A stretch of DNA of 64,000 nt. It comes from Limanda limanda (Eukaryota; Chordata; Actinopteri; Pleuronectiformes; Pleuronectidae). Below the pieces are notes generated by a model. That model was not told the DNA's origin. It did no database searches and saw only the letters and a program-made list of their open reading frames with translations. The DNA is taken from the NCBI RefSeq assembly GCF_963576545.1, contig NC_083658.1, positions 9,813,428-9,877,427 of the forward strand, written 5' to 3'. Each line of letters opens with the position of its first letter. The first letter of the stretch is position 1. The position numbers were made by a program, and so were the translations under genes. This document shows, piece by piece, positions 49,140-61,400 of this stretch.

Positions 49140-50338
49140 ATTTGATTTAGAGTCTCATGCTTTCTAATTTCAGGCCCTACTCCTTTACTGTGTATTTTAG
49201 TATATAGACCTCCAAGGTATAATCATTTTATTACAGAATTTTAACACAACTTTTATCTATCGTTTTCTCCAAGTGCGACAAAGGGCTTATTCTGGCTGTT
49301 TTTTTATATTCACGTCTGCTGCCAGTCACACCCCATGTCTAACAAATGCCTCTATCTTGCTGAATCATTCAATCTAAATTCAGTTAAAGATCTTACACAT
49401 GCGAAAGGTCATATACCCGTGATACTTTCCTCGGGTCTCTGCCCAGAGAATGTTGAACTAACAGATGTCTTTGTAAACCTGGTAATTTGTAAAGCTCCTC
49501 TTCTCTTTAAAAAGCTCGCACCATGACTTACTCCCACATTCCTACTGCTGACTCTGCAGCAAAATCCAGCAAATGTTTTTTTCCCTACTTCTACTCTTCT
49601 CCAAATCCAGATGAATTTTTAGCATCTTTATCAGTCACTGAAACGCCCTCCCCTGGCTTAATGAACACACCCGATCCCTAAAAAACTTTAACGCAAATGG
49701 AAGAAGTCCAGATGAACTGTTAGTCCTTTTATGTTATTGATTATTAACAGTTCTCTGACTACTGGCATCTTTCCCAAATTGTTTTGAATCACAATTATTC
49801 AACCGCAACTGAAAAAACTTAATCTGGACCCTGTACCTCTCCACAATTACACACCTATCTCAAAATTATTTTTTTTATCTAATGTGGTAGAGAAAATGAT
49901 CTCTCATCTCTTTTATACATAATAACAATAATAATAATAACAACTATCATCCATCTCTACTGTTTTTTCTTCAGATCTCGGCTTATGGCTAAAGGTGACC
50001 AGACCTTTGCTGCTTGAGCCCCCAAACTGTGGAATACTCTATTGAAATCAGGCAGGCAACATCATTAGTATAATTTAAATCTCTTCTTAAAACCTTCCTT
50101 TATCACAGTGCATTTATGAATACTTAAAACGTTGCTGGATTTTAATCCTCCCACCCTTGACATTTTACTAGTTTTACTTTATTTCACCTCCCAGTGTTTT
50201 TATGTTGTTGAACCTTCTGTTGTGTGTATTATGGTTTTTGTTATTGCTGTTTTGGTTCTCCTTCTCTGTAAAGCACTTTGTAACCTTGTTAAGTGAAGTG
50301 CTACACAAATAAAGTTTATTATTATTTTAATTTTATAT
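49140..50338 (+). mobile_element. L2-clade LINE remnant with 3' end
   Basis: In order: endonuclease pieces (LVYRPPRYNHFITEF near 49200; CLYLAESFNLNSVKDLTHAK near 49350), the start of reverse transcriptase (LHNYTPISKLFFLSNVVEK at about 49838-49900), then a jump across most of the RT, the C-terminal APKLWN-like region (near 50020) and the 3' tail GTAAAGCACTTTGTAACC ending in ATAAAG plus TTATTATT. Internally deleted and frameshifted; inactive. Confidence 0.82.
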
Positions 50339-51560
50339 CATCTGCATAAAAGTGAATGTACAGGTAAACACTTGGATATCTGGGGACCTTGGTTGACAAG
50401 TCCTTAGCACTTTGTTTTGAGCTCACCCAAATGTCTCTTCCCACTGTGCAGCTCTCAGTTAAGCATCAGACAGGGACCCGAGGCATCCTAGTGGGACCTT
50501 CTGGAGCCTGGGGGGGTTGGGACCTTCTTAACAGGTGCTTAAATCCCGAGATATAGTGTCAATGCAGAGGAGCGGCAGTTGAACAGCGAGGTGCTCATGG
50601 ATCACTGGGCTCCACTGATTCCGCTGGTCTCTGCTCAGTGACTGTGACCACCTGGGGCAAAGCGCTGAGAGGAAATCAAGTGGCAAATAGTGAGCTTTGC
50701 CTGGTGGCTCCCGGAGATGTAATATTGTCGAGTCCAGCTTTCACCGGACGGAGAACTTAGTGAATTGGACTCGGAAGACATCTCCGTCTCCAGTAGATAT
50801 TTGTGCATTAGGTGAACCGTGCAAATGGGAATTAGGTTCTTTCGGCTTTAAGTTTACTCGAATTTCTCACATGCAAGAAGAAATGCATGAGCGAATAAAG
50901 TGTGCAGCAAGAGGGGACGTATAGAAGTGAGCTGTTGTTGCGATTAATAATTTGCTGTCAGTCAGACGAGTGGAGGTTCCTCTAGTGGGTCACTGCACAA
51001 AGTGGACCAACGTGATAACAAATTATAGAGAAGTAAAGAGAACACAGAGAGAGATAAAAATAACCAGTTAAGAGAGATGCCTGGCCCATATCTCCTCATT
51101 TCCATTTTGCTGTCTCCCCAAAAGCCAAACACATTTATTGCCCGATACCATTTCAGCTGAAGCACTGCACTGAACGCAAAAAAAAAAAATGTTAACGTGC
51201 TTAACAGAGGCTTTCCATATGCTTCAAAATAGCAGCCGCTCTGCAGGCAACAGCCAGAGGAGAGGAGCAGAGCAGCAGTGGATCCAAGGTCGCCGCTCCC
51301 GTCACCCCAATGTTTCACAGCTGAAATATGAGGCAGAGCGCCACAGGAATGAGATATCAAAGGATATCGTAAAAAAATCCAACGTGATAACTACACAATG
51401 TCTGGTCTGTGTGATTATCAGAGACGGGGCGTCCATACAGAGGCGTTTGGTGAAACGTCAGTAAAATGATTTATATGAGAGCTGTGCTGTTCAGATGGAA
51501 TTCTAATCGTACACTAACACTTGTTGTTCATATAGTGTGGGATCTGAAAAACATGAATAC
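50339..51560. other. Intergenic DNA, no gene recognised
   Basis: An open frame at 50697-50924 and a few others have no known motif. Moderately higher GC than neighbours around 50400-50950. Confidence 0.4.
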
Positions 51561-51569
51561 CTTTCAAAT

Positions 51570-51828
51570 ATAAAAACAACTTGTATTTATGTAGAGTTTA
51601 TAATCTTGATGACCACTCTACAGTACAGTACAGTTCATTGCCATTCACCTATTCACACACACACACACACACAATCATAACAGTGCACCTATGGGCAGCA
51701 CTCTTTTTCTAAGAGGGACGATTAAGGGTTCAGCGTCTTGCCCAAGGACACTTTGGCATTCAGATGGGGAAGACTGGAGATCGAGCCGCTGACCTTCTAG
51801 TTGGAGGACGGCCGCTCTTTATAATGCT
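51570..51828. repeat. Teleost SINE-like repeat, third family, copy 1
   Basis: CATTCACCTATTCACACACA, then TCAGCGTCTTGCCCAAGGAC, ACTTTGGCATTCAGATG and GATCGAGCCGCTGACCTTCT. This order is diagnostic of a repeat very common in fish. A second copy is near 58300. Confidence 0.7.
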
Positions 51829-51879
51829 GGTAATTTCTAGATCTGAGTGCCACATTGTGGTGAGGCTGGGCTCTCAAGG

Positions 51880-52350
51880 CCAATTTATGCCTCTCCGTTT
51901 TTTCTATTACGGACAGATAAGACCGCCCTATCCGTCGTGAAACGCCCTCTCCGAGTGCTTCGGACAGCTTTTCGTACACGTCTGATTTTTCTAACTATCC
52001 GTCTTCATGTTGGAGACCCGACGGACCGCTCTTGGCTGTGATTGGTCCGCGAACGACATAATTTCCGTATGACGTCATTTCCGTATTTCCGGACCTCAAA
52101 CTTCCTGTTTACTTGTAGCAACAAACACGAACACAACTATGATTCTACGATTAATGTGACGTGTGTGTTAAGCCAGCGGAGTTGTCCGGCTGACGGTGGC
52201 TCGTTAGAGCACTGAGGGCATGTGTGCACGGTCACAGACGGTTATAACGAGCTTTCAAAACAGCGCTAGCAGGCTAGGCTAGCCACCATGCTAACTGCGG
52301 TGGTAACAGTGCAAGAACCCGCCGTCACGACTTTAATTCCACTTCTATCA
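51880..52350. promoter_or_regulatory. CpG-enriched patch with CRE and CCAAT box, no gene attached
   Basis: A palindromic TGACGTCA (CRE) at 52070-52077 lies 25 bp from an inverted CCAAT box (ATTGG, 52041-52045), in sequence with many CpG dinucleotides in an AT-rich region. No supported coding exon is adjacent. It may be a promoter of an unseen transcript or a CpG-rich transposon fragment. Confidence 0.3.
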
Positions 52351-52359
52351 TGACACTGT

Positions 52360-54386
52360 TTCTATAATACCGTCAGGTTAGAAGCAAACACTGGATAGTA
52401 GTTGTTAGTGCCGGGAGTCCCTGCTGACTGTGTGTGGAAGCTGGGGGAGAGCTAGCTCCGGGTAGCTTCTAGCTACATGTAGCCTCAAGCAGATTCAAGC
52501 TTCCGACGGACTGTGTCGGAGAAGTAAAAATCAAAAAGACTCTTTGTCTCCTGCTGAGACCTCTCCAAGAAACGGACACGTAGTAGTATATAAGAGCCTT
52601 CAGGCTCACGTCCCCCATGTTTAATGCACGAGTGAAAGCACAGGGACATGATGTTGTTTGCACCATGGTTGCTGTGGTTTGCTGTGCTGCAACTGAGGTA
52701 GCACCATTCACTCTCCTTAGTTAGTCTGCCTCTCCACAAGTGGCCTAAACTCACTTTTCACCTTTTTTAGGGATAGTAGTTTTAATGGTTGGTGTATGGT
52801 GGAACATTTGAATCCTCCTCTTAGATGTTTTAATGCTTCTTTTTCTCCCCCAGCAGTTCCAGCCGCTGTGATTTTTATTGTTTTGAATTATTTCAATAAA
52901 ACATGTGTTTTTCCTGAGAAAAAACACGTCTCTTTCTCTTCTAAGTACAAGCTTGTTTAATTTATTGGTGTCCAGAGAAGGACCTTGAAACAGTAGATCA
53001 GTAGGTTTGTTGTTCAAATCTCATTCATCTGTTTATTGCCCCCACCACACAACCCAAAAACTGCAAACTATTTTTATTATTAATTGACTTTTAATAAGAT
53101 CAACTGTCTCAACACGGCACCTCAGCTCACACAGACGTTCAGACATGGAGACACGCTTGAAGACGTTTTAACTGTGTGAGACTTTGAACTGAGCTGGGGG
53201 GGGGGACAAAAGCACCTGGGTGATAAGATTATCTTCCCAATCGTCAGTCTGTGGTCGCTGCTGCAAACAGACAGGAGTCACAGAACTCCGAAGGTCAAAG
53301 CCTGCTATAAATTTTATATTTGACTGGATTTTAATTGACTTTGCTGACTGGTTTTTATGGTTTTTATATAAATCTTCACTTCAGTACTTTTACTATCTAG
53401 ATTTGGAGCGTAAACAATTTTTTTTCCTCCTTAGAAATCCAGAGATGTAATGACATTTCCTTATCAAGAACAAATATCTGACTCAACAAAATGCAGTTGC
53501 AGATGTATGAAACTGGAAATTGGAAAAGTGAAGTCGACATACCTTGAATTTTGATTTTGAAAAGTATAGTTCGTAATATCAACTGCAAATTTATAGATGT
53601 CCTTATCTTACAATGCGCTCTGACTTTCTTTCTGAACTTTCCTAGAAAGTGTCAGAAAGAAAGTAAAAAGTTTAAGAACTTGTAATTTATTCTTGCATTG
53701 ATGTCTGATAATTCACCCAAAGGATATGAGAAATTTGAGCATTTCATTACTTTAAAATTAACCCTTTATAGATATAAAGGGTTAATTTTAATTTTAGGGT
53801 TAAACATAAGCTGGGTGTAGATCTGAGAGTGGGCAGTTTAGACATGTCCCAACAAGGTGTTGTTCAATTGTCCCGATCAATATATTATCCCATTTAAATT
53901 AATCTAGATGATTTATATGGGGCCAATAGTGTCGCTATATAATTTGTGTGTGTGTGAAGTTGTGTATCTCTGCCTCAATCTGTGTATGCCTAACAGATTT
54001 GTAAATGTGTTAATATAATCTGTTATGAGAAAATGCCCACCAGAGTGAATTAAGAAATCAGGACCTTTTTAAAGCACTGCACTGTAAGTAACCGCTGAGC
54101 TCAGCTAATGAGAATCTTCTCCAATCAATCCAAACATACATCCTCTTTGAAATTAGTGAGAAAATATTTCGTATTTAATGCCTCCCTCCCTGTTTCCATG
54201 AGCGAGTTCTCTCGGCATGTGGGTCATTAAACAGCCCTGTATCATTTACACATGAGCATTACTTCACGAAGTAAATTAGCCGAAGCACGTCCAACCGATA
54301 ATGTGAGGCACCATTTTATTCTGTAAAATCCTGCCAGCAGCAGTCTGCAACCCACACTTCAGGAGCTGAATGAAAAATAATACAGA
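52360..54386. other. Intergenic DNA, no gene recognised
   Basis: AT-rich; includes a perfect inverted repeat at 53754-53789, listed separately. ORFs at 52469-53017 have no motif. Confidence 0.45.
53754..53789. repeat. Perfect 17-bp inverted repeat, 2-nt loop
   Basis: Left arm AAAATTAACCCTTTATA and right arm TATAAAGGGTTAATTTT are exact reverse complements separated by GA. A partial third copy (AATTTTAGGGTTAA) follows directly. Confidence 0.9.
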
Positions 54387-55557
54387 CAGTGTTGGGGAGT
54401 AACGGAATACATGTAACGGCGTTACGTATTTAGAATACAAATTATGAGTAACTGTATTCCGTTACAGTTACAAATTAAATAGATGGTATTCAGAATACAG
54501 TTACATTGTTGAAATCAGTGGATTACATGACGGTACTTCTCTGTTTCACGAGTTTAATCACTGTCTCGTAAATCCACCGGAGGCAAAGCCCCCAGGAAGC
54601 AGCTGGAGACCAGGGCTGCCGTAAGAGCGCCCGGACCCCGGCGGCGTGAAGAAGCCTCACCGCTACCCGCTCGGGACCGTTACAGGCCCCGGGACCTTGG
54701 CTCTGAGAGAGTTCCGTCGCTACCAGAAATCTACGGAGCTGCTGATCCGCAAGCTGCCCTTCCAGCGCCTGGTGAGAGAAGACCGACCTGCGCTCCCAGA
54801 GCTCCGCTGTCATGGCTCTGCAGGAGACCAGCGAGGCACGCAGGGTTCACACCGGACGCTGAAGCGACGCTAAAATAATATCACCCGTTGACCCAGTAGT
54901 ATAAAAGCATATGGTCACTTGTTGCTCCAACATTAACTGCAACAGCGTCCCAATTTAATGTCATCCATCTTCAAGAACTTCTCCGCTGTTTGCTCCGTTC
55001 AATGTCGGGTGTCGAGGGTAAATTACGTATTCTCCGCCCCCCCCCCCCCCCCTCTCTTTATTTAAAACTCCAGGACAACAGAAGGGGAATACAAACTATG
55101 GGATGCATACTTTATCATTTATATCATATAAAATATGTCATCAATATCGTTTAAAATCCTTTTTCAGTGTGTTTCCTGGAGCGATATGCTCGCGTCAAGC
55201 GCAAAAAATAGACCCGACGCCGAAACGATCGCTGCACGGCGCGAGGCAGCCTTGGCGCAGGGGGGGGATTCAGCCTCCGGTGAGACCCGCACAGAGGTGG
55301 GAGTGGATGGGAGCCGGACATCCAGCGGGCCCGCAGCATCGGTGGAGAGAGAGTTTAAACTGCTGCTGCTCCACTGACTATAACAACGCCGCAATCATAC
55401 ACTTAAAAAATGCAATACAAACCGGAAGTATTCCAAGTATTCAGAATACGTTACTCAGATTAGTTAATGTAATGGAATACGTTACAGATTACATTTTTGT
55501 GCATGTATTCTGTATTCTGTAACGGAATACGTTTTGAAAGTATCCTTCCCAACACTG
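54387..55557. mobile_element. hAT-type element with intact TSD, carrying histone H3 sequence
   Basis: Left terminus CAGTGTTGGGGAG (54387) and right terminus CTTCCCAACACTG (ending 55557) are inverted repeats with the CAG...CTG ends typical of hAT. Identical 8-bp flanks AATACAGA occur at 54379-54386 and 55558-55565, a textbook hAT target-site duplication. Subterminal regions hold many GGAATACGTTAC-like repeats on both sides, likely transposase-binding sites. No transposase is present in the 1171 bp. The interior contains a broken histone H3 fragment (54566-54839), a C16 run (55037-55052) and a CpG-rich stretch (55180-55370) of unknown origin. Confidence 0.92.
54566..54839 (+). pseudogene. Histone H3 fragment inside the hAT element
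   Basis: Translating across frames recovers H3 in order: RKSTGGKAPRKQL near 54567-54605, KKPHRY at about 54648, then after a small duplicated GPGT insertion [20 protein letters not shown] and PFQRLVRE (about 54700-54780), and, after loss of about six residues (IAQDFK), [19 protein letters not shown] (to 54839). It thus covers about H3 residues 8-98 with at least two frameshifts and neither end of the gene. It cannot encode a histone. Its DNA similarity to H3 is high, suggesting a fairly recent capture. Confidence 0.9.
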
Positions 55558-55734
55558 AATACAGATACATACATTTGTTCATTTAATCTAAAGAACAGAT
55601 CATGGCTGTGTTATACAGAGTGCAACTTGACACATTTTAAGAAAACGTCCAACTACACAAAAAAAGGTGGCAATAGAGAACCTTTTAATCAATTTGATAG
55701 GACGTGCGTGGGAAATGGGAAGATACTATGCAAA

Positions 55735-55890
55735 TACTCATAATACTACAATTACTCACAACACAATCAAATACTTGCATCACAACCCAATACTCACGGT
55801 ACAACGAAAATACTCACATCACAACCCAATACTCACAACACAACAAATTACTCGCATCACAACCCAATACTCACAGTACAACAAAATACT
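55735..55890. repeat. Minisatellite, about 38-bp unit
   Basis: About four units built from two related halves of about 19 bp, AATACTCACATCACAACCC and AATACTCACAACACAACAA-like, with point differences. Lies 180 bp beyond the hAT element. Confidence 0.8.
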
Positions 55891-55899
55891 GACATGTTT

Positions 55900-58290
55900 G
55901 CTGACAATATAATATTTTATATTATTTAGATATTTTATTTTTGGATTAGATTGTTCCATTCATTTCCATTTGATTAAATGGTGAGGCCATTGTTGAAATT
56001 GTGTTTTTTTATTTCTAATTCGAATGGACAGTAACTCTTATAAGGGCAAAGTCTAGGTTCAAAGGGTTATATACACTAAACAGTGACAAACAAAGTCAGA
56101 TGAACTCCACACACAGTTTTTTCGGAGGAGAAGCAGTTTGCTCCCACGGCCAGAAAAATGGAACTTGGATGTATCTGAATGTGAAATCAGGAGCAGTCAG
56201 CGATTGGAAACTGCTTTTTCAAGATGGAAGGAATGAAAGCTGGGGTTTTGGGATAAGGTCGCAGTTCCTGCACCTCTGCATATGGAACGACTTAAAATGC
56301 TGAGGCTTAAGGTTTGAGGTAGCTTTCCCATTTATCTAATTACAAAAATATCAACTATAATATAATTACTTATGTATTTTTTAAAAGAAAATGACATTTA
56401 GAAAAACATATGACACCAATGTAATCCTCTTCATCCTTCTTAGAGTAGGAAGCAGCTTAAATGTTAAAGCAATTTTATTTTGACGTCTTAATTTGTATAA
56501 TTCTGACTGATTGTACTATTTTGCTCCCATTTACATTAAAGTAAAACATTTTGAATGCTATATATCTTGGAGCATTAACGCATTTTTTTTCAAAGACCAT
56601 TACATAATGATACATTCACAACAATTTACAACATACAATTTCCATACTTTGTTTATATGAGTCTTTAGATAGAACATAATGAATAGGGGGGTCCTCGGAG
56701 TTAAGTATGAGGGTGCTGTGGTGCAACCAGTAGGGAGCAGTGTTGCAAAGCAATCCCAAAGGGCATTTGGAGCATCACTCAGGAGGTCAGGAGGAGAAAA
56801 GTGTAAAGTTGCACTGCAAGAGTAGATAAAAACAGTATGTGTATGTACATACTGAAGACAGAGCTGCTCATAAGTAGGGAAGAATTTATCGTAATTTGAC
56901 AACATTTGCTCCTTTTTCACTTTTTCTTAATTTGTTCAGCCTGACAAACACATGTTGTGTAACCCAGTGTTCTTAATTCCCACAGAACCTATATCTAAAG
57001 TATTAAGGCCACTTACAGGAGAAGCAAATATGAATGATTGAAAAGGTAACTGAGATTTTGAGAATAAATTTGAATAAGTCATAATATTACGAGAATGAAG
57101 TCACAATTGGATGATATAGAAGTCATAACATTACGAGAAAAAGAGTTTCAATCTCTCTGGATCCGAAATATTGAACCAAACTCGATGTTTCTTAAGCCAC
57201 TACAATATTCAATTTCAATAGAACACAAACATAAAAGAGACAACTTCTGTGCGGTTCTTTCTTCAAACACAGCTTACTCTCTGTCCTAGCCATTTGAGGC
57301 ATTAAAAAGCTCCAATGATAAAAAATAAATAAATATTCAGTCATTTACACAATATCACCAGGGGTGGGGAAATGTAATCCTATCCGGCCAATTCATTTTT
57401 AAAAGCATTCTTCACAGGCCAAGCTAAATTATTGAACATGTCTAATGCACTGGATGCAAATCGCTTTTCTTTGGCAAGATGATGTCAGATGGTAGTCATG
57501 GTGATGATCCTACCCACATCTGGTTTTAGCCTTGCTCATAAAGATCCAATAGACCAAAGAAAAACTAAAGGAACCGTCCAGTGGTGTCCTTCTGTGAGTG
57601 TTTCTCTTTTTCCACATCTTGTTATCAAGGACCCGTTCTGTGAAGATTTCTTCAACACAAACTGAGACTTCGGAACAACTTTGCTTTGTCTGGTTCCAGC
57701 AGTTTCACAGCGGTTGAGAGGCCCCGTCACAAACTCTCTTTCTGAGAGAGGCTTCAGCTTCTTAGCCATCAGACAAAACTTGACTGCAGTAACTTTGTCT
57801 CTGTCAGAATCTGATCTAGTGAAAGCTGCTTGTTGGGAACCAATCTCCGAGACAGCCGGAGCCTGTTCAGTCATTCTGTCTTGCCGTCTAAGCCAGTGTT
57901 TTATGTCTTCCACTGACAGTGCTTGGTAGCTTAGCGCTTGGAATGTTGTCAGCAAACATTCTGTCATATGGAAGAAGGTTTGTAGCAACACTGATAACAT
58001 TTATACAGAGCCGGCACTACAGCTGAGACACGGCTGCATCGCGAGAGAACTTCTGTTCAAAGGCAGTGCCAAGTGTTGTCATCTCACTTTCCATATAGTA
58101 GTAGCAGGCATTGTCCTTAATCCGTGGCTGACATCTTCCTTCAAGCTTAATCGATAATTACAACTTAAATCAGCTTTTAAAGTTCATCCAACGATTGTCT
58201 GACCAAAAAGCTGATTTCCATCAACAGCCATTTAACGTGTTTGTTTTTTATAATTACTCCTTTATGCACATAGTGAATTATCTGTATTTA
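55900..58290. other. Intergenic DNA, no gene recognised
   Basis: AT-rich. A minus-strand open frame at 57536-58000 (154 codons) lacks a confident family match. Nothing else supported. Confidence 0.4.
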
Positions 58291-58299
58291 TTTAGTCCT

Positions 58300-58460
58300 T
58301 TCTAGTCTCCACCTATTTACACACATATTCAGATTATATGTGAAGCACTTTCTCTGTCACACATCTATCACACACTGTTGTCACAGCCATCAGGGGCATT
58401 TCGGGCTTCATTATCTTGCCCAAGGACACTTTTGCCATTCCTGCACTGGAATGAAACTTC
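58300..58460. repeat. Teleost SINE-like repeat, third family, copy 2
   Basis: TATGTGAAGCACTTTCTCTG, then ATTATCTTGCCCAAGGACAC and TTTTGCCATTCCTGCACTGG. Diverged relative of 51570-51828. Confidence 0.55.
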
Positions 58461-61400
58461 CCTCACATGAACCAGGTACTAACAGAAAATGATGCAGTCT
58501 CCAATCCACTGTTTAAACAACTTGAACGTGTTTGGCTGCAGTGTGAGGGTTATAATATATATTTTGTATCAAATCGCTTCCAATTTCTATATTTTTTATA
58601 TTCTATGCTTCCACAAACACGCCCCAGCAAATCCCTTGTAAACCATGTGTGATGCCCTTCTCCTACAACAGAGTCAGATGGAGTATGGATCATGAGCATG
58701 TGCTTTTTCCAGAGCTCAGCAATTACTTTGCAGGCACAATGTTATTATTATTTTTATCGAAGGACGAAACTAATGTTGGAAAAAGCAATTATTCTTTAAC
58801 TAAGTAATAAATCTCTGTATTATACTAGCTCAAACTAATATTCCACGCCTTTCATGCTTAAACAATATTATGAAAATGTTCTTTCGTGATCATTCACCTT
58901 CATGGTCAAACACCTGCTGGGTAAGAAAATGAAGCCATGCTGACACCATTAGAGTAGTTATGTTGTGGATTAATGTCTCAACACATCTGTTTCCTCTGCA
59001 TAGTGTTTGACCAAGCACAGCTGGATAAGAAAACCAACCAATATAATACTAATAACAATAATAATAATAATTATAATAAATAGCTATTTTCTAATGAAGG
59101 TACATAACCTTAATAAAATAGGTTACCATTATTGGAATCAATAAAAAAGTCAGTCCTGCTCCTCTGGTCATCTCTTCATTCCTCCACACTGAGTGAATAA
59201 GACTTAAAAAACAATTATAGATACTTGTATAAAGGATAAAAAATATAACAGACTGTAGGTTGTGGCTATATAAGCTATGTATAAAGATGGAGGACGTGTC
59301 ACTTCCTGCTAGTGTCCAAAAATGAAATCAAAGTATTTTGGATACAAATCTGCCAGAGTCTGCACAGCAGGGGATCAGCTGTCGATCATAAAGATCATAA
59401 AGATTCACCCTGTTTTTAAGCCGGAATAACTTTTGGCCCGTTTCCGATCCGCTAGCCTGGGGTAAGCAGTGTTTATGAACTACATTGCAGGCAGCCACAA
59501 GGAGGCGATCAAGACGATCAAGACACTTTTTGGGGGAGCTGTCATGTTCATGCTGTCACTTCATTGAAAACCGTCTCTCCCACCCTCAAACTGGGTGGGT
59601 GGGGCCCCCTGGGGGAAGCATAGAGCCAATGCAGAGGGGGCTTGGATGATCAGGGGAAATTAAGGAGTAAATCGAAGTTGAATGAATATGATTCATGCAA
59701 GGAAGGTAAATAAACAAGCGTTTGCGGAGTTTTTCATTTCATTAAAATTCAACTTGGATCCTCTTCTAATTAGTTGCTTCCCCTATCATTGTTTGTGTTT
59801 GTGTTTTAAAGTAGGGCGGGGGAGGCAAACCTCTTTCGGCTTCTGAAGGGAATGGTGCCACGCCAGAAGAAGTTAGAGATCCACTCTCTAACCAGAGCAA
59901 AAGGCTACAAATGTGAGGCATGAATTTGTTGTTCTTTGCTCTGCAGTTGTGTCTGAACCACAGCAGATGGCTGACGGCTTTGATTTTCCCCACAGCTATA
60001 TCAAACACTCAATAAAACTGAGAGCGCTCTCATAAACACACACGTACACACACGCACGCACACACTCACTCTAGGTCAGAGCCATGAAAGGCATCCTCAG
60101 CCTGCGGCAGTTCGGGGGGGGGAGCTTGCGTTTATACCCTGCTCCGGCAGCAGAATTAGGGCAGAGCGCGCATGTGACAGCGGGGTGCACGTGAGTCAGT
60201 GCAGCGCTGCGGTAACACACAAACAAAACAAAAAATCAACAAAACAGACGTGATCAAAACTCCCGGGCCTCTGGGTTTTCAGTCATGCAGAGAGAAACTG
60301 TTTAAATTCTGTCTTACAAAAAAGAAACTTCACTGCAAAGATCTAATAGGATTGAAAATATCCTTCTTTTGACTCAGATATAAAGTAAATCATCATAGTT
60401 TGTTTTCTGTGATTGTGATTGTGGCGTGCCTATTTGCATTGGATTCAGTTCTGTGTAGCGTGTGTTTGATGATTGCACCGATCACAGGAGACGGCCGGAA
60501 TCATAGTAATTAGATGGCTGTTCCGTATTTTGAGTGGCTCCTCATGTTGATTCCATTTGGCCGTGGGAAGGTCTGGAGCGCTCGTTTAAACTCCAGGCCT
60601 CGGCTCACCGGCCAGCACTGATGGAGTTCAGTGTCTGCAATCGATTTCCACAATCTAACCCCGGGCTTTACAGCCTGAGTGGTAATCCTGCAACACATCA
60701 CTTCCTGTGCAGCCAGGGGCCACTTGCAACTGTGAGGTGAGCCAAGTGAAAGTTTATGAGTGGCACCGCAGATGGTATGTTTGGTTTTGGAAGGAGGTGA
60801 CATCACCGTAGCTTTTCACTACCGACTGTTTATTGAAGAAATGAAAAAGACACAGTAGCCAAGCAACAAATCCGTGCTCGTCCCGAATCCTGTGTGAGGT
60901 TTATGCTATAAAAACACTGATAGCAGATTTCCCTTCAGTTTTGAGGATGGCCTTCTAATAAATTTGTGTGTCTATGCAGTAGAAAAGGAAAGACAAAATC
61001 TAAATGTGTTCAATATGACTGAAGAAAACAGAGAAAATAGAGTGTGGTATTCCCTATTTCCCCACTTTAAGTCCCAGAAAGCACTGGGCTCCCAGGCCTC
61101 TCTCCTATTGGATGCTTTGGATGCTCTGCAAGTTAAACCAACATTCATGAAGCGTACAGGAACTACAGCGTATAGCGGTATGGAGTGCATGACCATACTT
61201 TCACTTATGCTTATTTTCACCCATATACTACTAGTACAGGTAGTAAGGTTATAACTTTAGGCAAAACCACCAATAGCACCACCGGGCAACTAATACCCAT
61301 ACCCAAGCAATGTATAGTATTAAAAAACGTGTATATTTTCACAATATAATGTTGCTCTGTCTGTAACCAAGCACTTAAGCTTTTGAATGTGTCCTGCTAG

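Noticed and set aside
57536..58000. 154-codon minus-strand ORF, faintly like hAT-derived host proteins (AMAKKLKPLSEREF-type block)
   Set aside because: The resemblance is to a few residues only; no zinc finger, catalytic or dimerisation motif could be confirmed.
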